Source: CAYRKQ01 sp964621845 (GTDB lineage Bacteria > Patescibacteriota > Saccharimonadia > Saccharimonadales > UBA7683). Taken from it: a stretch of 6,389 nt of DNA. The DNA lies in NCBI GenBank assembly GCA_964621845.1, contig CAZUOL010000072.1, forward strand, positions 1 to 6,389, written 5' to 3'. Under the pieces are notes generated by a model. The model did no database searches. It saw only the letters and a program-made list of their open reading frames with translations, and was not told the DNA's origin. How positions within the stretch are numbered: the first letter of the stretch is position 1; the number at the start of each line of letters is the position of its first letter. The position numbers were made by a program, and so were the translations under genes. Shown here in pieces: positions 1-5,755 of the stretch.

Positions 1-1593
1 ACGGTCGCTAATATCACCAAAAGCCCCGGTACTCGTAACCCAAGTGCTCCATTTACCACCAGCACACTTCAACAAGATGCCAATGCGAAGCTTGGCTTTA
101 GTTCTCGGGCAACCATGAGTGCTGCCCAAAAACTATATCAAGAAGGTAAAATCACCTATATGCGTACTGATTCGGTCAATCTTTCTACGCAATCACTTGC
201 CCAGATGACCACTTTTATTAAAAATGAATTCGGTGACGCATACCACCAATTTCGAACATATAAAACCAAGAATTCCAGCGCCCAAGAAGCACACGAAGCC
301 ATTCGGCCAACAAATGTGGGCGTAACCCATGCGAGTGACGACCCTTACAATCAAAAACTCTACGAACTTATTCGTAACCGCACCCTCGCCAGCCAAATGG
401 CTCCAGCAAAGCTTGAAAAAACAACGGTCACTATTACCATTTCAGGCAGTAAGCAGCAATTTGAAGCAAAAGGGGAGGTCATTTTATTTGATGGCTTTTT
501 GAAAGTGTACGGCGGTGGCAAAAAAGACCCTGACATCTTGCCACCCCTCGTTGCGAATGATGCACTCGCATTACAAGAAGCGACTGCCCGCCAGCTGTTC
601 GCCAAGCCACCGGCCCGCTACACCGAAGGTAGCCTTGTAAAGAAGCTAGAGGAGCTCGGTATTGGCCGACCTTCAACCTATGCCACCATCATTAATACGG
701 TTCAGGTCCGCGGGTATGCCGAAAAAGGCGAATCCGAGGGCGAACCGCGTGATGTTATTGAACTAAAACTTACTGGCAATCAATTACAGCGTGAGGTTGT
801 GCAAGAAAAAACTGGCTCCGATAAAGGCAAGCTCGTACCAACTGCCAGTGGGAAAGTATTGAATGATTTTCTCACCGGCCATTTTGATCAAGTCGTTGAT
901 TACGGCTTCACTGCACGAGTAGAAGAAGAGTTTGATGAAATCGCCGAAGGCAAGCTTGGGCGAGTCGAAATGTTACAAGAGTTTTATGATCCGTTTCATA
1001 AACTAATTGAACAGTCCGACAAAATCGACCGAGCAAAAGTCGCTCAAGCCAGAGAAGTAGGCAAAGATCCGAAGTCAGGCAAGCTGATTCTTGCACGATT
1101 TGGCCGGTTTGGCCCGATGTTGCAGCTCGGCGAGACTGAAGATGATGAAAAGCCGCAGTTTGCACCACTTCCTAAGGGGGCCAAACTTGAAACCGTTACA
1201 CTAGAAGAAGCATTGAAAGCTTTTGAATTACCACGAATCGTGGGCCAAACAGATGATGGCAAAGTCATAAAAGCGAATATCGGACGCTTTGGCCCGTACA
1301 TTCAGGTAGAAAAGCTCTTTGTAAGCATTAAGTCACTCGATCCACACACTATCACTCTTGATGAAGCGAAAGAGCTCTACGCTGCGAAACTAAAGGCGGA
1401 GGCTGAAAAAAACATCGCCGATTTTGGCACCATCAAAGTGTTGAACGGCCGCTTCGGCCCCTATGTGACAGATGGCAAAAAGAATGCCAAAGTGCCAAAA
1501 GACACCGATCCGAAGAAGCTCACAGAAGCCGAAGCCCAAAAACTGCTTGACGAAGCCCCCGAAAAGAAACGCTACCCACGCCGCAAAAAGTAG
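1..1593 (+). CDS. topA: DNA topoisomerase I (type IA), C-terminal part; 5' end outside the window
   Basis: The frame is open from base 1, so the ATG at 115 is internal; 530 codons are visible. Type IA topoisomerases relax negative supercoils by nicking one strand through a 5'-phosphotyrosine. The fragment opens with the family motif PFTTSTLQQDA, then KITYMRTDS, whose Tyr (fragment residue 53, bases 157-159) is the expected catalytic tyrosine. EAHEAIRPT (about 97-105) and the ARYTEGSLVKKLEELGIGRP block (about 205-224) are also typical of the central domain. The C-terminus carries three GRFGP repeats (about 368, 428, 483), the TopA C-terminal repeat type, then a Lys/Arg-rich tail. No cysteine occurs in the visible part, so the zinc ribbons of E. 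coli TopA are absent. The N-terminal Toprim domain lies upstream of the window. The gene ends in TAG about 20 bases before the next promoter. The identification is very secure. Confidence 0.97.
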   Translation, partial: TVANITKSPGTRNPSAPFTTSTLQQDANAKLGFSSRATMSAAQKLYQEGKITYMRTDSVNLSTQSLAQMTTFIKNEFGDAYHQFRTYKTKNSSAQEAHEAIRPTNVGVTHASDDPYNQKLYELIRNRTLASQMAPAKLEKTTVTITISGSKQQFEAKGEVILFDGFLKVYGGGKKDPDILPPLVANDALALQEATARQLFAKPPARYTEGSLVKKLEELGIGRPSTYATIINTVQVRGYAEKGESEGEPRDVIELKLTGNQLQREVVQEKTGSDKGKLVPTASGKVLNDFLTGHFDQVVDYGFTARVEEEFDEIAEGKLGRVEMLQEFYDPFHKLIEQSDKIDRAKVAQAREVGKDPKSGKLILARFGRFGPMLQLGETEDDEKPQFAPLPKGAKLETVTLEEALKAFELPRIVGQTDDGKVIKANIGRFGPYIQVEKLFVSIKSLDPHTITLDEAKELYAAKLKAEAEKNIADFGTIKVLNGRFGPYVTDGKKNAKVPKDTDPKKLTEAEAQKLLDEAPEKKRYPRRKK

Positions 1594-1612
1594 CCCTGCA
1601 TACATTATTGTA

Positions 1613-1644
1613 TTGACTATTCATTGTTTGTATTGTTATATAAT
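1613..1644 (+). promoter_or_regulatory. Promoter of the 1651 gene, probably leaderless
   Basis: A TTGACT (1613-1618) lies upstream of a perfect TATAAT (1639-1644). The spacer is 20 bp, or 18 bp if the overlapping TATATA at 1637-1642 is the working -10. Counting seven bases from the last base of TATAAT puts the transcription start on the A of the ATG at 1651. No purine-rich Shine-Dalgarno site exists in between. The boxes are seen directly; the leaderless transcript is inferred. Confidence 0.65.
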
Positions 1645-1650
1645 ATATTC

Positions 1651-2559
1651 ATGCACGCCGAATCTCTTTATCATGAGGTATCTCCCTATAAGATGGTGTT
1701 TGGGATCATTGAAGATATGGCCCAAATGGAAGAGCTCTCACCTTCAGAGGCATACCGCGCTTATAGGCAAATGTTGTACGACCGACAGTTGGACCCGATC
1801 ATATATCTGAGCATTTCAATTACTTCAGGCGGGTTCAGCCATGAGCCTGGCCTTATACCCGAGGAGGCAATAGCACTTAATTCACAGTTTGGGTCTCTTG
1901 CAGCAACTGTACTTACAGAGGAGTATCCAGACCTCACCATAAAAGACATTATCGTCCCTTCAGAGCTTGGGAAAATGAAGGGGTGGAAGCAATCAGAATA
2001 CTTGCTTTTTTGGTTCCATATCATCTCAGGCGTTGACTGTGAGACCGCATTGGAAATTGAACAGAAGTTAAAAAACAGAGGTTATCTGGATGCGCCCGGA
2101 CTACGTGATCATTCTCTCTCGCATTTAGAAAAGTGGGATGACTACCAGAGGCTCGCAACAGAATATGCAGAGCTTTACATCAAACTACGTCACAATGAGC
2201 CGCCACAGAACATGCGTGCAGTAATAAGTGTGCTTGATAAAGAATGGTCGCTTGGGGCACAAGCAGAAGATGTTTTATGTAGAAAAATCGGTATACCTCC
2301 CCAGAGGAGCGTCATCAGAAAAAGTACCCTTGCCGCGAGTGCTCCAGAATTTCTTGTGATGGTGGGCCGACTTAAAGCAGTTGGTATCGCAGCTCTGGGT
2401 ACAAAGACGTTCGACACGACAGGTTCCAGCACATACTCTGAATCGCCGCTAATCAACTACGACAGGCGTCAGGTTGAGCGTCAATGCATGCGACCGACCG
2501 GCATGGCAAGTGTATTACATTTTGCTGCAAGACGTGCAAAATATAATCTAATGACATGA
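1651..2559 (+). CDS. Protein of unknown function, 302 aa
   Basis: The ATG at 1651 is chosen over an in-frame TTG at 1624, because the TTG lies upstream of the -10 box and could not be on the same transcript. I do not recognise the family. The protein looks soluble, with no signal peptide and no clear membrane span. Residues about 49-60 (PIIYLSISITSGG) followed by a Pro at a strand end (DIIVPSELGK) and an aromatic stretch (YLLFWFHIISG) loosely recall the nucleotide 2-deoxyribosyltransferase/DUF4406 pattern of an IYxSGPIT start and a later Glu-rich helix. The match is too weak to assign, and the catalytic residues cannot be aligned by eye. The C-terminal third has a Ser/Thr-rich stretch (TKTFDTTGSSTYSES) and a basic end. 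It stands alone between two promoters, and there is no Shine-Dalgarno site. The stop is TGA, so TGA is not reassigned here. Confidence 0.85.
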   Translation: MHAESLYHEVSPYKMVFGIIEDMAQMEELSPSEAYRAYRQMLYDRQLDPIIYLSISITSGGFSHEPGLIPEEAIALNSQFGSLAATVLTEEYPDLTIKDIIVPSELGKMKGWKQSEYLLFWFHIISGVDCETALEIEQKLKNRGYLDAPGLRDHSLSHLEKWDDYQRLATEYAELYIKLRHNEPPQNMRAVISVLDKEWSLGAQAEDVLCRKIGIPPQRSVIRKSTLAASAPEFLVMVGRLKAVGIAALGTKTFDTTGSSTYSESPLINYDRRQVERQCMRPTGMASVLHFAARRAKYNLMT

Positions 2560-2600
2560 TCCCCGCCCAAAAATCCTTCCGCTGCAAAAAATAGTTATGC

Positions 2601-2628
2601 TTGCATTGTGTAAATTTCGGGCTATTCT
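2601..2628 (+). promoter_or_regulatory. Promoter of the 2635 gene, probably leaderless
   Basis: TTGCAT (2601-2606) and TATTCT (2623-2628) are separated by 16 bp. The base seven positions after the -10 box is the A of the ATG at 2635, exactly the geometry seen before the 1651 gene. The six bases between box and start are pyrimidine-rich (TTTCTT), so no Shine-Dalgarno pairing is possible. Confidence 0.6.
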
Positions 2629-2634
2629 TTTCTT

Positions 2635-3192
2635 ATGCCTCACACAAACGAAACGGCTATCACAGAAATTACTGCGACGCGCGAGGACACCCTAGTACTC
2701 GCACACACGACAGCTGCGATTTTAAAATTAGCTAGTTGCAAACCGAAAAATTTTAAACAATCCTTCACAGAGCCTATAATCGAAGATAGGAAACACTGGC
2801 TCACTCGAAGTGTCAGACAAGTTCAAGTTGGTACGAGAACCTCATCTGAAGTCATTGCAAGAGGCTGGGAATTATCAAGAACCCTAACAGATACTAGCGA
2901 GCACCATTCTAACTACGACCTATTGGTCTTGAAAGCAAGCGGAGCTTTGGCAGTAATAGGATACACCTCAACCTTCCTGAGTGGTTCGGGGTACGGCAAA
3001 AGATGGGAGATGAGCGCCAACAATGCTTGGCCAGCTCTAGGGATTGCTAACCGTGTACATGGATATGAAGACCCGACCTCACAAGAAACTTTTGTTCAAC
3101 AAAAACTCGCTAGTTTAGTGACACAACAAGGCCTACACCAAGGTACGATGTTTGAGCAAGTATTTCAACAGATTGCTGACCAAACGAAGTAG
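2635..3192 (+). CDS. Protein of unknown function, 185 aa
   Basis: I do not recognise this protein. It looks soluble and begins with a Thr-rich N-terminus. Residues 105-125 (ALAVIGYTSTFLSGSGYGKRW) form a mildly hydrophobic, glycine-rich segment, too polar to be a confident membrane span. The rest is mixed helical sequence with one cysteine. There is no signal peptide and no metal-binding or catalytic motif that I can see. The ATG start fits the promoter at 2601-2628, and no Shine-Dalgarno site is present. The gene is monocistronic by layout: it has its own promoter upstream and a 470-base gap downstream holding a large RNA-like hairpin 27 bases after its stop codon, which could be part of its 3' untranslated region. 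Confidence 0.8.
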   Translation: MPHTNETAITEITATREDTLVLAHTTAAILKLASCKPKNFKQSFTEPIIEDRKHWLTRSVRQVQVGTRTSSEVIARGWELSRTLTDTSEHHSNYDLLVLKASGALAVIGYTSTFLSGSGYGKRWEMSANNAWPALGIANRVHGYEDPTSQETFVQQKLASLVTQQGLHQGTMFEQVFQQIADQTK

Positions 3193-3219
3193 TAACTAAG
3201 CAACAAGCAACTCTCCGTA

Positions 3220-3361
3220 CCAACCACGTAAAAACCGAGTGGAAGAAAAGTATCTTTTCCTTGCGTGATGAGGGTGTCTGAATGAACGCATGTGACTGAG
3301 TTCCGCAAGAACCAAAGAGGAGATACTTTGATGAGACGTTGCGTTTTTACACACTGGTTGG
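3220..3361 (+). ncRNA. Candidate structured RNA: rod-like, about 142 nt, with a central purine-rich bubble
   Basis: Five nested complementary segments are visible. CCAACCA (3220-3226) pairs with TGGTTGG (3355-3361). GTAAAAAC (3228-3235) pairs with GTTTTTAC (3343-3350). AAAGTATCT (3247-3255) pairs with AGATACTTT (3321-3329). TTTC (3256-3259) pairs with GAGG (3317-3320) using two G-U pairs. CTTGCG (3260-3265) pairs with CGCAAG (3304-3309). That is about 34 base pairs in register around a 38-nt apical region, with an 11-by-13 purine-rich internal bubble. The G-U pairs would be A-C mismatches on the other strand, which favours a + strand RNA. The closing stem, bubble and apical stem resemble the general plan of 6S RNA, but no 6S sequence motif is recognised. 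No clear promoter of its own was found, so it may be the 3' part of the 2635 transcript. Confidence 0.4.
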
Positions 3362-3405
3362 GCAGTTTTGCACCACTTTTGCTGCCAAAAGCGGTATTAA
3401 GGTCT

Positions 3406-3431
3406 AGATTCTGAATCAAGTTCACAATGAC
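3406..3431 (-). repeat. Solo copy of a short palindromic repeat (REP-like)
   Basis: Read on the minus strand, these 26 bases match 24 of 26 positions of the left arm of the composite element at 5557-5582. No partner arm is seen within about 70 bp, so it is a single unit. One of the two differences breaks a base pair of the hairpin seen in the other copy, which suggests decay. Confidence 0.6.
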
Positions 3432-3550
3432 TAATGAGATTATTCGACATGCTCGTTACGACGGAGTAATGTGCTTATTATTTACTGCTTTTGACAAGCA
3501 TAAAAACTTACATTTAGTGTGTTCATGAATTTTCTTTACTCGCCACTACG

Positions 3551-3559
3551 TGCTATAAT
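3551..3559 (+). promoter_or_regulatory. Candidate extended -10 promoter upstream of the 3663 gene
   Basis: TGCTATAAT is a perfect TGnTATAAT extended -10. The expected -35 position holds only TTTCTT (3531-3536), which is weak. A transcript starting near 3566 would have a leader of about 97 nt before the gene and would read through the second promoter. Confidence 0.4.
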
Positions 3560-3581
3560 TTAGCCATACTCAAGAAAAGGG

Positions 3582-3610
3582 TTGACTTTAAAAACTATAT
3601 GTATTAAAAT
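3582..3610 (+). promoter_or_regulatory. Candidate main promoter of the 3663 gene
   Basis: TTGACT (3582-3587) and TAAAAT (3605-3610) are separated by the optimal 17 bp. The expected start is near 3617, giving a leader of about 46 nt that includes a Shine-Dalgarno site. This differs from the leaderless arrangement of the neighbouring genes. Confidence 0.55.
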
Positions 3611-3652
3611 AAGCTTATAGTTACATAAAAACTAGGTAATTGCGAGAGGCAA

Positions 3653-3658
3653 AGAGGA
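3653..3658 (+). promoter_or_regulatory. Shine-Dalgarno site of the 3663 gene
   Basis: AGAGGA lies four bases before the ATG at 3663. It is the only convincing Shine-Dalgarno site among the starts visible in this window, and it fixes this start codon. Confidence 0.7.
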
Positions 3659-3662
3659 ATTT

Positions 3663-4694
3663 ATGGAAGATACAAGCAAACTCGATATCAAGAAAGCCGC
3701 CAAGGCAATCTTAGAAACAATTGACCGCGAAAGAGAGCGTGAAATCATCGCGCGTCGTTTTGGCTTGTATGACCGTAAAGAAACCCTAGAACAGATTGGC
3801 GAAATGCTTGGAATCACCCGTGAACGTGTTCGTCAGCTTGAAAAAGCGATCCTCATCCGTCTTCGCGCCAGCGCTGAAAAAGATATGCCGTTTATCAACG
3901 AAGTTGAAAAAGAGTTTGTAAAGTATCTGACTGAAATGGGTCGCGTTGCCCGTGTGAGCGACTTAGCAGAAAAGGTGAGTGATAAGGGCGATGACCGCGA
4001 TAAAGCACACGTTGCATTTCTCGCAAGCCTTGCGCCTGGCCTTACGGTTGTCGATGAAAATGACGATTACTACCAGGCTGTTTCAATCACGCAGTATCTT
4101 GATGAAAAGAAGGTAAAAGCTCAAGTAGATAACGTCGTGAAAGTTATGAAAGATCATGGCGAACCAGTTACTATTGAACAGCTTTACAAGATGCTTTCTG
4201 GCTATGAGCACCCCGATCATGTTCGTGCAACTGCAAGCATCAGCAAACATCTCACTCACCTAAAAGACAACTGGGGAATGGTGAAATGGCCACTGGTAAA
4301 CCCCAAGAACATCCGTGACAAGATCTACGTTATTTTGCAAGAAAATGGTAAGCCAATGCACTTTTCTGAAATCTCTGGCGCCATCAAAAAATCTGACTTC
4401 AAACGCAAAGATGTAACCACCCAAGCAATTCATAACGAACTTATTAAAGACGGTCGGTTTGTACTCATCGGCCGAGGCATCTATGCCTTGAAGGAGTGGG
4501 GCTACAGCAAGGGTACGGTTTCAGATATTATCGCTAAGATTCTGAAGAAGAATAAAGCGCCTATGCACCGCGATGAAATCGTTAAAGAAGTGCTCAAGAG
4601 CCGCCAGGTAAAAGAGACTACAATTCTGCTTAACCTACAGGGCAAACCACAGTTCAAGCGCGTTGCCAAAGCAACCTACGAACTCGCCGAATAA
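3663..4694 (+). CDS. Sigma-region-4-like helix-turn-helix protein with HARE-HTH/winged-helix repeats
   Basis: The protein has 343 residues. Residues about 22-68 (REREREIIARRFGL, then TLEQIGEMLGITRERVRQLEKA) closely resemble region 4 of primary sigma factors, which binds the -35 element and the RNA polymerase beta flap. Sigma regions 2 and 3 are absent, so it cannot be a normal sigma factor. The rest appears to be a row of winged-helix-like units at about 84-140, 153-210, 214-280 and 284-342. The unit at 214-280 (IRDKIYVILQENGKPMHFSEISGAI, ending GRGIYALKEWG) and the one at 284-342 (KAPMHRDEI) fit the HARE-HTH pattern also found in the Firmicute RNA polymerase delta subunit. Likely role: a transcription-associated DNA- or polymerase-binding protein, acting in the cytoplasm. 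It has its own promoter and a good Shine-Dalgarno site, and the 4710 gene follows after 15 bases. The domain call is strong; the exact role is inferred. Confidence 0.9.
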   Translation: MEDTSKLDIKKAAKAILETIDREREREIIARRFGLYDRKETLEQIGEMLGITRERVRQLEKAILIRLRASAEKDMPFINEVEKEFVKYLTEMGRVARVSDLAEKVSDKGDDRDKAHVAFLASLAPGLTVVDENDDYYQAVSITQYLDEKKVKAQVDNVVKVMKDHGEPVTIEQLYKMLSGYEHPDHVRATASISKHLTHLKDNWGMVKWPLVNPKNIRDKIYVILQENGKPMHFSEISGAIKKSDFKRKDVTTQAIHNELIKDGRFVLIGRGIYALKEWGYSKGTVSDIIAKILKKNKAPMHRDEIVKEVLKSRQVKETTILLNLQGKPQFKRVAKATYELAE

Positions 4695-4709
4695 ATTTTA
4701 ACCAGTCTT

Positions 4710-5246
4710 ATGATCATACTTGGCGAGAAGCTACCCGACCTCCCAGTAGTAGACGTTGACAACGTAACATTACCTTACAGCGCAGCAAGCCTTCCTCCTA
4801 ATCAAGAAACATTTGTACGTCCTATCGGTATAGAACAAAACAACAGAGCATTTCGTGGTGGTCTCAGTAAATTACTTGAAATGGCAGATTGCATGTTCGA
4901 AGAAGCAGCAGATGAATGCGGCGCCACTGTGGTTGACCATGAATGGCAACTAGCAAGAGCAGTGCGCCATGATGTACGTGTTCACAAGCTACTGCCAGCT
5001 GGGTACTCGCTTGTAGCTCGGGTCGGTATCATTGATGATGTCGGCTTCGACGAACCGACACAAAGTCGCATAAAAGAGGGTCTTGATAGATACGCCTCGA
5101 AAGCAAATAGCTACAGATGGTCAGACGCAAAGATTCGACAGTTTACTAGAGGTAGCAGACGAGGTAGACCAGAAGCGGGCGTACAAACTTGGCTACATGA
5201 TATCGATATCTACATGAACATTCCGAGAAAAAATTTAGTGATATAA
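4710..5246 (+). CDS. Protein of unknown function, 178 aa
   Basis: I do not recognise the family. The protein looks soluble and acidic in its first half (a MADCMFEEAADECG helix at about 57-70). A basic segment rich in Arg and Gly lies near the C-terminus (FTRGSRRGRPEAG, about 145-157), which could contact nucleic acid. There is no signal peptide or membrane span. Two cysteines (about 60 and 69) sit eight residues apart, without the other ligands needed for a metal site. The ATG starts 15 bases after the stop of the sigma4/HARE gene. There is no Shine-Dalgarno site and no clear promoter in the gap, so it is probably cotranscribed with that gene. Its TAA stop lies inside the -10 box of the next gene. 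Confidence 0.8.
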   Translation: MIILGEKLPDLPVVDVDNVTLPYSAASLPPNQETFVRPIGIEQNNRAFRGGLSKLLEMADCMFEEAADECGATVVDHEWQLARAVRHDVRVHKLLPAGYSLVARVGIIDDVGFDEPTQSRIKEGLDRYASKANSYRWSDAKIRQFTRGSRRGRPEAGVQTWLHDIDIYMNIPRKNLVI

Positions 5247-5247
5247 T
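5239..5247 (+). promoter_or_regulatory. Extended -10 promoter of the 5256 gene, overlapping the upstream stop codon
   Basis: TGATATAAT is a perfect TGnTATAAT. The TAA stop of the upstream gene (5244-5246) is part of the box. No good -35 is seen 16-18 bp upstream, as is common for extended -10 promoters. The expected start is near 5254, giving a leader of zero to three bases before the ATG at 5256. Confidence 0.55.
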
Positions 5248-5255
5248 TTAAGCAA

Positions 5256-5453
5256 ATGATTGAATTTCTAGCTTCGCATTGGTGGGTATGGATACCAATA
5301 ATTGCTATTTTGCTATACCTCACGCATCAGAATAATAAGAAGCTAGAAGCCAAGCAGAAAGGGCGCTCAACAAAAGATATCGGCATCTTAAATAAGCTTG
5401 CCGGCAAACTGGGGTTGCGCGGCTTTTTTAACTACATCTTCCCCAAAAAATAG
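5256..5453 (+). CDS. Small single-span membrane protein, 65 aa
   Basis: Residues about 4-23 (FLASHWWVWIPIIAILLYLT) form one hydrophobic span rich in Trp and Ile. It is followed by a strongly basic tail (NNKKLEAKQKGR and a later LAGKLGLRGFFNYIFPKK). By the positive-inside rule the N-terminus should face outward and the tail the cytoplasm. The tail alternates basic and hydrophobic residues and could lie along the membrane as an amphipathic helix. The family is not recognised. Nothing in the sequence indicates a toxin or a secretion role, although short proteins of this build include such cases. The start is supported by the extended -10 box just upstream. There is no Shine-Dalgarno site. Confidence 0.7.
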   Translation: MIEFLASHWWVWIPIIAILLYLTHQNNKKLEAKQKGRSTKDIGILNKLAGKLGLRGFFNYIFPKK

Positions 5454-5513
5454 CCCGACCCAACGCGTGCGCCAAGGACGGACCCTGCGCAAAGCGAAGT
5501 AGTGTAGTGGGCT
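5452..5513 (+). other. Nested stem structure directly after the 5256 gene
   Basis: AGCCC (5452-5456) pairs with GGGCT (5509-5513). Inside it CGC (5464-5466) pairs with GCG (5494-5496), and TGCGC (5468-5472) with GCGCA (5487-5491), leaving a 14-nt loop. The block starts inside the TAG stop codon. There is no T-run after it, so it is not a classic intrinsic terminator. It could stabilise the 3' end of the mRNA or be another repeat unit. Confidence 0.35.
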
Positions 5514-5555
5514 GACAAAATACGAACACACGATCAAAGAACCTGTCTGCGCAAC

Positions 5556-5625
5556 TGTCATTCTGAACTTGTTTCAGAATCTCAAAGAAATCATAACTAG
5601 ATCCTGAAATAAATTCAGGATGACA
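5556..5625. repeat. Composite inverted-repeat element 1 (REPIN-like), 70 bp
   Basis: Two 27-base arms (5556-5582 and 5599-5625) face each other across a 16-base spacer and match at 23 of 27 positions as inverted copies. Each arm is also a hairpin by itself: TTCTGAA/TTCAGAA on the left and ATCCTGAA/TTCAGGAT on the right. The outer ends read TGTCAT and ATGACA. One T-A pair in the left hairpin is a C-G pair in the right one, so both sides changed together. This is the layout of REP doublets (REPINs), which are moved in trans by RAYT-type Y1 transposases in other bacteria. No transposase is present here. Confidence 0.75.
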
Positions 5626-5684
5626 TTATTGACCGTATTTGGGTGAGGGGAGTAAATGTGCGTACAAGCCCCCTACCTTATGTA

Positions 5685-5755
5685 TGTCATACCCACGTAA
5701 GTGAGAGCTTTCGTTCAATAAATACACAAAGATCCCTGCCTGCGTGGGGACGACA
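5685..5755. repeat. Composite inverted-repeat element 2 (REPIN-like), 71 bp, degenerate
   Basis: The left arm (5685-5709, TGTCATACCCACG...) and right arm (5731-5755, ...CGTGGGGACGACA) are inverted copies with many differences, the best match being the outer 13 bases. Length and TGTCAT-type ends are the same as in element 1, 59 bp upstream, but the inner sequence is GC-rich and different. It looks like an older or decayed member of a related family. Confidence 0.5.

Noticed and set aside
1624..1650. TTG at 1624 as an upstream start for the 1651 gene
   Set aside because: It lies before the TATAAT box at 1639-1644, has no Shine-Dalgarno site, and would encode the promoter as protein.
3220..3361. 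tmRNA, SRP RNA or RNase P RNA
   Set aside because: The invariant sequences of these RNAs (tRNA-like CCA end, SRP GGAAG-type loop, RNase P core motifs) are not present in the right context.
3218..3363. Integron attC site (GTTGGGC at the right end fits GTTRRRY)
   Set aside because: The left end lacks the matching RYYYAAC, there is no integrase, and the internal stems do not follow attC spacing.
3165..3425. Minus-strand 86-codon frame
   Set aside because: It runs through the structured RNA candidate, overlaps the 3' end of the 2635 gene, and has no ribosome binding site or protein-like pattern.
3491..3520. Promoter from the perfect TTGACA at 3491-3496
   Set aside because: No acceptable -10 lies 16-18 bp downstream (best TTTAGT or TAGTGT).
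4686..4709. Separate promoter for the 4710 gene
   Set aside because: The 15-base gap has no -10 at the spacing seen elsewhere (TTAACC only) and no -35 at a workable distance.
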